Assembly: GCA_964592275.1 (NCBI GenBank)
Contig: CAZQDJ010000027.1
Coordinates: forward strand, 1-14,633
Direction: 5' to 3'
Source: CANNBR01 sp964592275
Lineage (GTDB): Bacteria; Babelota; Babeliae; Babelales; CAIQNR01
Length of the DNA stretch: 14,633 bases
Shown here: positions 1 to 7,300 of the stretch, in pieces
How positions within the stretch are numbered: the stretch's first letter is position 1
Layout: every line of letters starts with the position of its first letter
Notes under the pieces: model-generated
Database searches by the model: none
What the model was told of the DNA's origin: nothing
What the model saw: only the letters and a program-made list of their open reading frames with translations
Made by a program: the position numbers and the translations under genes

Positions 1-9
1 ACCATTCAT

Positions 10-36
10 CCCGGGCTTTAAAAGAACCCGGGTTTT
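10..36 (+). terminator. Rho-independent terminator of the gene upstream of the window
   Basis: CCCGGG at 10-15 pairs with CCCGGG at 27-32 across an A/T-rich loop, and TTTT follows immediately at 33-36. This is the usual form of an intrinsic terminator reading on the plus strand. It implies that a plus-strand gene ends just left of the window and that ftsW, starting 130 bp later, probably has its own promoter. Confidence 0.7.
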
Positions 37-165
37 CTGGTCATATAAATAAAGAGTATCAGTCCACTATTTTTTTGTTAAGATAAACATCCGTGTGTCT
101 TTATCCTCTCATGCAATCAACATCCTGACTTCGCAAAAACAGGTCACTTAAAAAAGGAGTTTTTA

Positions 166-1269
166 GTGAATACTAACCGCACAACCATAAAAAGTGATCT
201 TTCAATACTTTTGGGTATCGTCACAGCGCTTGTCATTATTGGGCTTTTATTTGTGTACTCTTCTAGTTCAATTTACGCAGCACATCAAAACGGATCAGCC
301 CATTATTTTTTACAAAAACAAATTATAGGAGTATTGCTCGGACTTGTTGCCTTTTTTATTGCGCGCAAACTTTCCTTTGAATTTGTCTATGCATGCACAC
401 CACTCTTTTTTTTCGGATCATGGCTTTTAACCGCACTCACCCTTGTACCGCACATTGCTCATCGTATTCACGGATCAAGCCGCTGGCTTGCTATTGGAGG
501 CTTTGCGTTTCAGCCAAGCGAACTTTTAAAAATTGCATTTATCATGTACCTTGCACGCTTTCTTGCTAAACGTGAAAATAAGCCCTTTACCTTTCGCTCT
601 GCCTATTTCCCTTTTTTGATCATGACGGGGATGACAGGCGGGATCCTGTTATGCCAGCCCGACTTTGGACTCGCAACAACGTTAATAACTACCGCGGGAT
701 TTCTTTTATTTATCGCAGGATTTCCGATTATCCATTTAACGCTTGCAGGAGGAGCGCTCATCCCTTTGCTTGGACTTTTAATCTACACACAACCGTATCG
801 CGTTAAACGAATTTTAACGTTCCTTGACCCTTGGAAAGATCCTCAAGGATCTGGATTCCAAATTATACAATCACTGATTGCAGTTGGTTCGGGAAGTTGG
901 TGGGGAAGTGGCATTTCACATTCAAAACAAAAATTTTTTTATTTACCGATGCAACACACTGATTTTATTTTTTCGATTATTGCAGAAGAGACAGGCTTTA
1001 TTGGCAGTAGCTTCATCATCTTTTTATATGCACTGTTCACCTATTTTGGCATGAAGATCGCCTGGCAACTCAAGAATAGCTTTGCCATTATCACTACTCT
1101 TGGTTTTGTGATTCTTACCGCTTTACAAGCACTTATTAATATTTGTGTAGTAATAGGATTACTTCCCACCAAAGGAATCGGATTGCCGTTTATTAGTTAC
1201 GGAAATTCATCACTGGTTTGTTTTTTATGCATGATGGGAATTATTGCTCATTTTGTTGATAGAAATTAA
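166..1269 (+). CDS. ftsW: FtsW, lipid II-polymerising SEDS glycosyltransferase of the divisome
   Basis: FtsW polymerises lipid II into septal peptidoglycan together with a class B PBP (FtsI) at the division site in the inner membrane. The 367-residue product has about ten hydrophobic segments, as SEDS proteins do. Diagnostic motifs are YSSSS near residue 31, RWLAIGGFAFQPSE at 106-119, QPDFG at 164-168, HTDFIFS at 264-270 with the essential SEDS aspartate D266, and PTKGIGLPFISYG at 334-346. The GSGSWWGSG and SKQKFFYLP stretch before HTD fits FtsW/SpoVE better than RodA. One oddity is that the usual ISYGGSS reads ISYGNSS. The GTG start at 166 is preceded by AAGGAG at 154-159 with a 6-nt gap, and no other start is as well placed. 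No murG or other division gene adjoins it on the right; the next gene is convergent. Confidence 0.93.
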   Translation: MNTNRTTIKSDLSILLGIVTALVIIGLLFVYSSSSIYAAHQNGSAHYFLQKQIIGVLLGLVAFFIARKLSFEFVYACTPLFFFGSWLLTALTLVPHIAHRIHGSSRWLAIGGFAFQPSELLKIAFIMYLARFLAKRENKPFTFRSAYFPFLIMTGMTGGILLCQPDFGLATTLITTAGFLLFIAGFPIIHLTLAGGALIPLLGLLIYTQPYRVKRILTFLDPWKDPQGSGFQIIQSLIAVGSGSWWGSGISHSKQKFFYLPMQHTDFIFSIIAEETGFIGSSFIIFLYALFTYFGMKIAWQLKNSFAIITTLGFVILTALQALINICVVIGLLPTKGIGLPFISYGNSSLVCFLCMMGIIAHFVDRN

Positions 1270-1599
1270 TTATTTTTTAGCTTGTGCATTAAAACGCGCA
1301 TAAGCCTCTTTAACTTCGTTTAAAACAACTTCGACAAGCGGTATATCTTCTTCCTGAATACCCTTAACCTGCCCATCACCCATCGATAGGATCATTGCTT
1401 TTCGATCAAAAAAAGCTAGCTCATCCGAAACAGCTGGCCAGTAGTTTTTGCAACTCATCCCATTAAGATAAGGGAAAAGAGCAATCTCACGCCATTTATC
1501 ATGCCTACTAGAATGTACCGTTTTTTGTCTCTCAGCAGCAAAAAGAGATTGTGCCAAAGTAAAGCTCACAAGACAGATCATAAGAATTTTTTTGTTCAT
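1270..1599 (-). CDS. Small exported protein of unknown function (109 aa)
   Basis: I do not recognise this family. The ATG at 1597-1599 is chosen because GGAGG lies at 1605-1609 with a 5-nt gap; an in-frame GTG further out overlaps that ribosome binding site. Residues 1-21 form a Sec signal peptide: MNKK, then a hydrophobic core, then LFAAE as a likely signal peptidase I site. The mature part is about 88 residues, mixed in charge, with a single cysteine (SCKNYW) and a helical-looking C-terminus ending in KK, so a small periplasmic or secreted protein is likely. It is convergent with ftsW and the two stop codons touch, leaving no intergenic base. The ribosome binding site and first codons also occur at 2005-2027, so the gene appears to have had a second copy. 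Confidence 0.72.
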   Translation of the reverse strand: MNKKILMICLVSFTLAQSLFAAERQKTVHSSRHDKWREIALFPYLNGMSCKNYWPAVSDELAFFDRKAMILSMGDGQVKGIQEEDIPLVEVVLNEVKEAYARFNAQAKK

Positions 1600-1707
1600 A
1601 ATAACCTCCACAGTTACAGGACTTTAAAAGAAAACCCCTCTTTATAAGAATACAAAGAGGGGCATATAAATCAAAAGGCAGAGGTCGCATCAAGCTCTAG
1701 AAGCTTA
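1589..1707 (-). repeat. Direct duplication, copy A: start of the small exported gene plus terminator
   Basis: This block and 2005-2147 are direct repeats. The first 23 bp (1589-1611 against 2005-2027) are identical and cover the ATG and RBS of the small exported gene. Both then contain the same CCCCTCTTT/AAAGAGGGG hairpin, the phrase CATATAAATCAAAAGG, and a diverged end around AAGCTCTAG. Copy A leads into the intact small gene. Confidence 0.8.
1635..1662 (-). terminator. Intrinsic terminator upstream of the small exported gene
   Basis: CCCCTCTTT and AAAGAGGGG form a 9-bp stem with a 10-nt loop. On the minus strand the stem is followed by TTTTCTTTT. It lies 36 bp before the ATG of the small gene, so it would end transcription arriving from the pepA side. 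It is a near-identical copy of the hairpin at 2073-2100. Confidence 0.7.
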
Positions 1708-1730
1708 TTTTAAGAAAGATGCCTCCACAT

Positions 1731-1831
1731 TCCCGTCATTCTCAGTGAACGGTAGTCGCAGCATCACGCCTTAGCATTTCGTGCGGTGGCGGATGACCAG
1801 ACAGAGTGAGCGTAGAGAATCCAGGCGTAAC
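1731..1831 (+). repeat. Short dispersed repeat unit 1 (about 100 bp, hairpin-tipped)
   Basis: The unit runs from TCCCGTCATTCTCAGTGA to CCAGGCGTAAC. Its ends can pair (ATTCTC with GAGAAT). Its middle forms a hairpin from CATCACGCC and GGCGGATG with an inner GCAT/GTGC stem (one wobble). It faces unit 2 (1919-2003) in inverted orientation across 87 bp of A/T-rich sequence. It closely matches unit 3 at 13053-13151, including the middle hairpin. It resembles in outline the GTCATTCC...GGAATCCA hairpin repeats common in many bacterial genomes. No transposase is present, so any movement would need help in trans. Confidence 0.8.
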
Positions 1832-1918
1832 AAGAAGAAATCATAATTTTTAATCTTAACGATGGGTAGTTAGTACTAGATACTATAAACAAAATTTAAA
1901 CTATTCGGTTTTTGTTTT

Positions 1919-2003
1919 GTTATGCCTGGATTCTCTACGCTCACTCCGTCTAACAGAATACATTATATTCTGTCGCGACTACCGCTCACTGAGAATGACG
2001 GGA
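1919..2003 (-). repeat. Short dispersed repeat unit 2 (variant hairpin tip), inverted relative to unit 1
   Basis: Read on the minus strand, this unit begins with the same TCCCGTCATTCTCAGTGA as unit 1 (18 bp identical) and CGGTAGTCGC follows in both. It ends with the same GAGTGAGCGTAGAGAATCC. The centre is different: ACAGAATA/TATTCTGT, an 8-bp hairpin, stands where unit 1 has the CATCACGCC/GGCGGATG hairpin. Short open frames running through it are by-products of the repeat, not genes. Confidence 0.8.
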
Positions 2004-2015
2004 CTTTTTGTTCAT
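1986..2015 (-). pseudogene. Amputated start of a second copy of the small exported gene
   Basis: On the minus strand, GGAGG (2021-2025), a 5-nt gap and ATGAACAAAAAG repeat the start of the gene at 1270-1599. Reading then runs straight into repeat unit 2 and stops, giving MNKKSRHSQ. The break falls at AAAAAG, a sequence that also borders the partial unit at 14612-14633, so the exact junction cannot be placed to the base. The rest of the gene is absent. The ribosome binding site is intact, so the 9-codon frame could still be translated. Confidence 0.6.
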
Positions 2016-2024
2016 AATAACCTC

Positions 2025-2064
2025 CACGATTATATCTTATTCAACACGATTATATCTTATTCAA
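2025..2064. repeat. Perfect 20-bp tandem duplication
   Basis: CACGATTATATCTTATTCAA occurs twice head to tail, at 2025-2044 and 2045-2064, without mismatch. Copy A of the surrounding duplication lacks it. The lack of any mismatch suggests a recent slippage or repair event. Confidence 0.9.
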
Positions 2065-2072
2065 AAGGAAAA

Positions 2073-2100
2073 CCCCTCTTTATAAAAATACAAAGAGGGG
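2073..2100 (-). terminator. Intrinsic terminator of pepA
   Basis: A 9-bp stem CCCCTCTTT/AAAGAGGGG with a 10-nt loop is followed on the minus strand by TTTTCCTTTT. It begins 51 bp past the pepA stop codon, in the right orientation to end that transcript. Confidence 0.75.
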
Positions 2101-2151
2101 CATATAAATCAAAAGGTTAAAGACCGCATGAAGCTCTAGGAGCCTATGAGA

Positions 2152-3669
2152 CTATTTTGACCACTCCATTACAAAATCAACAAGCAAACGTGTCGCTACA
2201 CCAGTTGCTGAGTTTGGCCTAAAATAGGGTTTATCAGGAACATCAAATGCTGATGGAGCAATGTCCAAATGAACCCATGGAGTATCGCCCACGAAATTAC
2301 TTAAAAAGCATGCTCCGTTGGTTGCTCCTGCGTAGTATTTAGTTTTTCCATCGTTACATAAATCAGCCACATCAGATTTAACCATCACTTTGTATTCATC
2401 AATGAGAGGCAATCTCCAGAGTGCATCACCAGACGTATGCGCTGCACTGTTCATTTTTTTTGCTAAAGCTTCATCTTGTGTGAACAATCCACTAAAGAAC
2501 GGCCCTACTGCATGACTACACGCACCCGTTAATGTTGCAACATCAACTATTGCATCTGGTTTAAAATGTTTAGAAGCATACGCAAGCGCATCAGCCAACA
2601 CTAACCGCCCTTCAGCATCGGTGTTTCCAACCACTGCTGTTTTTCCATTGTAGAAAGTAATGATATCGCCTGGATGATTTGCTGAGCCACTCAACATGTT
2701 TTCTGCAACTGCTGCAAGAGCAACTACGTTAACATCCGGTTTAAATTGAGCAATAACCATCAATGCATTCATGACTGCAGCCGCACCTGCCATATCTTCT
2801 TTCATCGTCTCTAAGTAACCGGTCGGTTTTAAGTTGATCCCACCAGAATCAAACGTGATACCTTTTCCAACAAGTGCAATTGTTGGAGCGTTTTTCTTTT
2901 TACAGGTGTATTGAGCAATCACCAATTGACAGTCATGCTGAGAACCCATACCAACCGCTTTTAAACCACCCATGCCCATTTTTTCTATGGCCGGTTCTTC
3001 AAACACCGTAACTTCAACTCCGTGTTCTTTACCAAGATGTTTAATAAGTTTTGAAAACTCAGTCGGAGTCATCACGTTAGCAGGAAGATCAACCCATAAG
3101 CGTGTACGGTTTACTGCTTGTGCAATGATTTCGCCCTCTTTCACACCAGCTTTAGCATCTGCCATTACTTTTTTATCAACAACTGCAATCACTTTTTCTA
3201 ACGGCTGCACTTGATCATCTTTTTTTGTTAAAAATTGATCAAATTTATACTGAGCCATTTCACTCATCAGCGAAAACAGTTGCCCATTTTTTACATCATC
3301 AATGCCCAAATCTTTTGCTGCCGGTAATACATAGGCAATAGATGAAAGTTTATTTGCCTGACAAAGACGAACCACTTGTGCATAGGCGCTGCGATAGGTT
3401 TCCAAAGCAGCAGCTTTGGTAGAAGTTTTTCCTATTCCAACAAAAAGAAGATGGACAATTTTTTTACCCACTGAGCACGGAAGCACAAACATCTGCCCAT
3501 TGCCACCAGTAAATTTTTTATCTTTTAATAATTTTTCCAAGTGAGGAAAATAATCCTTCTCTAAACTTGGTTCTATTTTTTTCATTGAACCATTTTCAGG
3601 AACAAAAAATGCAACCGCTTCAACTGCTTGCGTTAACGGTAATGCATCACTTACGAGATAGTGTGTCAT
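2152..3669 (-). CDS. pepA: Leucyl aminopeptidase (M17 family, PepA)
   Basis: This is a cytosolic two-metal exopeptidase that removes N-terminal residues, preferring leucine, and normally works as a hexamer. At 505 residues it has the full family length: a variable N-terminal domain to about residue 165, then the catalytic domain. All active-site residues are present: metal ligands K269 and D274 in VGKGITFDSGG, D292 in KEDMAG, and D351 and E353 in NTDAEGR, plus catalytic K281 and R355. Each lies one position before its E. coli PepA counterpart. ATG at 3667-3669 is preceded by AGGAG at 3677-3681 with a 7-nt gap. Some PepA proteins also bind DNA and assist site-specific recombination; nothing here tests that. 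It is transcribed alone and ends at the terminator at 2073-2100. Confidence 0.96.
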   Translation of the reverse strand: MTHYLVSDALPLTQAVEAVAFFVPENGSMKKIEPSLEKDYFPHLEKLLKDKKFTGGNGQMFVLPCSVGKKIVHLLFVGIGKTSTKAAALETYRSAYAQVVRLCQANKLSSIAYVLPAAKDLGIDDVKNGQLFSLMSEMAQYKFDQFLTKKDDQVQPLEKVIAVVDKKVMADAKAGVKEGEIIAQAVNRTRLWVDLPANVMTPTEFSKLIKHLGKEHGVEVTVFEEPAIEKMGMGGLKAVGMGSQHDCQLVIAQYTCKKKNAPTIALVGKGITFDSGGINLKPTGYLETMKEDMAGAAAVMNALMVIAQFKPDVNVVALAAVAENMLSGSANHPGDIITFYNGKTAVVGNTDAEGRLVLADALAYASKHFKPDAIVDVATLTGACSHAVGPFFSGLFTQDEALAKKMNSAAHTSGDALWRLPLIDEYKVMVKSDVADLCNDGKTKYYAGATNGACFLSNFVGDTPWVHLDIAPSAFDVPDKPYFRPNSATGVATRLLVDFVMEWSK

Positions 3670-3785
3670 ATAAAAACTCCTGGCTACACGTATAAAAACT
3701 TTAATTGCAATACTAACATGTTGAATCTAAAGAGAAAAGACGCCTTATGCAGGCGGAGCATTTCTTAAAAAGAGATTCTTTTCGA

Positions 3786-4217
3786 ACAAGACGTAAGTGT
3801 GCATTATGCGTACACTGCGCAAGAATCCTTATTCTTTCAATAACTTAATTTTCTGTTGCCCTCTGCGGGCAGCACCAAACAGGTTGCTCACCCAACCTGT
3901 TTGGAAACAAGGGTGCAAACCTGCGGTTTGATCGCCCAACGGCTACAATCGTTCCTTGCCTCCTAATGGAGGACAACTCAGCTCCGCCTGATATGGCAAC
4001 TTTTTAATAAAAAAGAATGCCGTATCAGGATGTCAGCTGCGGGTGCCGCAAAGTCGGCAGGCGCAAAAGGAAACAACGTTTCCGGGTCACATCCGTAACG
4101 GCAATCAAACAGCATGTTTGTGCACGGGTTTTTAGGGGGTGTGCAAGCACCCCATGAATGCATGCCCGCAGAGGGCAACAGAAAACTAAGTTATTAGAAG
4201 AATAAAGGTTCTTGTGC
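3786..4217. repeat. Long structured repeat, copy 1 (about 430 bp imperfect palindrome)
   Basis: The element fills most of the 653-bp space between pepA and the giant gene. Outer arms 3841-3870 and 4164-4193 pair at 29 of 30 positions, including a perfect 16-bp GC-rich stem. Inside lie further hairpins: CCAAACAGGTTG/CAACCTGTTTGG in the left arm (12 bp), GGGGTG/CACCCC in the right arm, CCTCC/GGAGG (3961-region), CCTGATATGGCA/TGCCGTATCAGG around the centre (3987-4029), TGCCG/CGGCA, and GGAAAC/GTTTCC (4069-4083). The left edge carries ACAAGACGT, shared with copy 2. No convincing gene lies in it; open frames such as RYGCDPE...APADFAAPAADILI are probably incidental. The remaining bases of this spacer (3670-3785, 4218-4270) hold nothing I recognise. 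Confidence 0.85.
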
Positions 4218-4270
4218 AAAAGAATGTAATTAAAAAAGATTTTAAAAAAAATCATATAAAATAGGATTAT

Positions 4271-4300
4271 TAAAAAGGGCCCATTTCAGAGCCCCTTTTA
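4271..4300 (-). terminator. Intrinsic terminator of the giant gene
   Basis: TAAAAAGGGC (4271-4280) pairs with GCCCCTTTTA (4291-4300) with one mismatch. Read on the minus strand, the hairpin lies 22 bp after the stop codon at 4323 and its descending arm ends in TTTTTA. The stem is A-rich and T-rich at both ends, so it might work in both directions. Confidence 0.7.
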
Positions 4301-4322
4301 TTTGAATACCTTGAAGATATAA

Positions 4323-7300
4323 CTATACCGCCGGCACCACTGCCGGAGCAGCAACAACCGCTCCCTTAACAATATGTCCCGGTAACGCAGCACCTTGTCC
4401 AACAGGAAGCCCTTTTGGATTTGTTTTTGTCACTGCTGTACTTGTTACTGGAGTGTTAATAACAAGTGCCGTTGAATCTTGAGCCGGCATCGCACCACCT
4501 ACCATCTGACTTATCCCATTGCAATAATCATGCGAAACAGAAAAACCAATTGGATAGAGCAGTTGTTGTTGATTTACTGTTTTTGATTGGAACACGATAC
4601 CGTTATACATATCAATATAGGTATCAGGATTACTTGCTCCTGCAGTAAAGAACATTTGGCATAATGGATTTGTTGGAGCACTTGATACAGCATCAGCACC
4701 ACCAGAACTACACGCAAGTTTATATATATAACGACCTTTTGGTTCTTGCGCTAACGTATTTAATGGTTTTCCATAAAACACTTGATTGCTAATGGCAACA
4801 GCAGCAGCTTCATTCATCGAAGCATTTGTAGCAGAAACCCCAGCTAAACTACCTGTATCAATTGCACTTACTAATTGCATAAATCCAGCAACGTTTCCTG
4901 AAATATTCAAAGTCGATTTTAACTGCGAAAGCATTGCATTAGGAACAATGTCGTACAAGTATTTATACAAATATTCTGTTCCTGATGTTGGTAGTGCATA
5001 ATTAGTCGTACCCGCACTAAAAGCTCCACCAAGTGGCATAATGCGTAAATAGGGAGCACCATACGTTGTTGCTGTAGAACCTGCAGAAGAAGCAAATTCA
5101 ACATTAAAGTTACCTCCATATAACCCAGGAAATGGTGTCGGATTCGGAAGAGTAGTTGCAGCTGTAAGCATACTACTTACCACCGATGTGTACGTACCAT
5201 ACTGCCCCTTATTGGGAACAACGTTACTACTGGTTCCTGTACCATTGTTATAACAATCATAGAAAGCAAAGTACTGCCCATTCATAGCCCCCGTACTCCC
5301 ATTTGGATTAGCTCCAGTAAAAATTGCACTCAAAAGACCTGCTGAAGATAAGGTAAAACTAGATGCTGTTGCAGGTTGCTGGAGAAGACCGCACGTAATA
5401 CCAGTAGTACCAAGGGCAAGCTCTTTTTGTTGAGTGCTATCAGTAGTAGCAATAGTAGTATTAATATTTTGTACTGTCTCTTTACCATACGGACAACTTG
5501 CAAACACGCGTGCACAGAACGGTTTTCCTTGAAGCAACTGCGCTTGGAATGGAGCATCAAGAGGTGGATTATTGTACGCCTTCGAACTTACTCCAGGAGC
5601 TGTACCCGTACCTGAGATAACTGGTGCTTGGAACATATCGTTAACCACAGTACCTGCAGCATTTGTATATGAAATCATATATTGTTTTGGTGCTACAAAT
5701 GTTTCAGTCACCGTTACTGTTGCCCCTGCTGCTGGCGTTCCTGAAGGAATTACCCCATTAATATTCATGATATATGATTTGGTTGCTAACGTTGCTCCAC
5801 TATTAAGAGCAGCCACTAAAGTAGCCGACATGCTTGTTTTTACTGGATTTATCGGATTTCCATCTTGTGTAATTTGCACAGCACCTGTTGTACCATCAAC
5901 TGCATAGGCGTACACAGTAGGCTTACTTCCATTATACAAAGTAAATGAAGTACTAAATGGCTGAACTTGATATTGATTATAACCATTTGAAGGATCAAAA
6001 CTATTCGTATCTTGATACATCATATTCGCTTGTAATGATTCACCAAGAAGATCTAATTCTCCCCAGACAAACAATGGATTAGAAAAATCGAGCGCACTAT
6101 TTGCAACAATACCTGTTGTACTATCACCAGTAAAATTATAAGCCACCGTACTATTAGAAAGTTTTGGAGTACCATCAGGGCTATAGCATTCACCAGTTAC
6201 CAGATCAACGTAGTAATCTTGAAGTTCAGGAACAGTTGTTACTGATTGTGTAACTTGATTATAAACCGGTAACTGTGTTTTGAGGTAACAACGGGTGAGA
6301 TATGATTCTGAAGCAATATTCTTATATTGATAATACGTGTAGGTATCGGTAATTGCAGTATTTCTTGCAATGTTTGCGGCAGAAGTAAGACATTTCATGT
6401 TATCACCACTTGCTCCTGGAGCTAGTTGAGCATCATTAGCAGTCATTGGCAACGGTGGATTATAGACAGGAAGTCCCATAGTTTCAGTACCATCAGCAGC
6501 TACTTTGATACCAAATCGCATACGCATTGCCTGACATCCATATCCAGTTAAAGCAGAAACAGGAGTTGCTACAGCCGTAGAACCAGTTCCTTCAACCACA
6601 TAATACATACCGCGTTGTGCATCAGCTGCAATCGGCGTATAAACAGCAGTTCCACTGCTGTTATTCACATCTTGTAGCTCGGCATTAAAGTCATAATAAT
6701 AGGTTGGAGCGCTATTGGTACCTGGCATTGCCAAGTAATACTTACCATTTACTAAATATAAAGTGTTATATAATGCACTCACTGGCGTTGCTGTTTGTAA
6801 TGCAGCAAGAGGAATTTGTCCTGCTTCAATCTCTGTATTTGCACTTGGAGCCAATTGAGATTGCAAAAATGCTTGCTGTTGAAGGTTGTTAAGCGCTTCT
6901 ATAATGTTAAACAATTTAGGATTGTTTGTTGCCACTGGAGTAAGCGTTGTTGATAGAGATGAATACGGCCCAGTACCAAATATTTGTTGAAATGCGGTCA
7001 ATGGCGTCTCTATCGTTGCAATACCAGTACCTACATTAAAGGTTTGAGTTGTTGATTGCGATGTTTGTTGAGAACCCGACACATTCATTTGATACACATT
7101 ACCAGTAACCAAACTCATCATATACTGTGACTGCGGAGTCAAAACACCTTTTGGGGTTCCATTAACATCGGTAACCACCCAGTAATCTGTTGCTGTATAA
7201 TAATTTGCAGGAGTTACGTTAACTGCATAAATATACGTTCCATTCGTAATTTCTTCTTGACACAAACTCAACAAATTTCCTGCAAAATACGTTGTCAGTG

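Larger units (their letters stand above)
2005..2147 (-). repeat. Direct duplication, copy B
   Basis: This is the partner of 1589-1707. It differs mainly by carrying a 20-bp tandem duplication (2025-2064) and by base changes toward the pepA end. It lies between pepA and repeat unit 2, while copy A lies between unit 1 and the intact small gene, so the inverted pair of units sits between the two copies. Confidence 0.8.

Noticed and set aside
1917..2120. A 67-codon plus-strand frame (SLRSLRLTEYIIFCRDYRSLRMTG)
   Set aside because: This is translation of repeat unit 2. Similar peptides appear wherever this type of hairpin repeat is translated, and nothing else supports a gene.
2972..3214. 80-codon plus-strand frame opposite pepA
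   Set aside because: It is antisense to a well-conserved catalytic gene; its length is explained by the codon bias of pepA.
3786..4217. CRISPR array, tRNA or known large ncRNA in the structured spacers
   Set aside because: There are no regularly spaced direct repeats, no tRNA cloverleaf with a TTCGA-type arm, and no ncRNA family that I recognise from the sequence.
3978..4255. Two overlapping minus-strand frames of 66 and 76 codons between pepA and the giant gene
   Set aside because: Both lie inside the long structured repeat copy 1, lack a ribosome binding site and resemble no protein I know.
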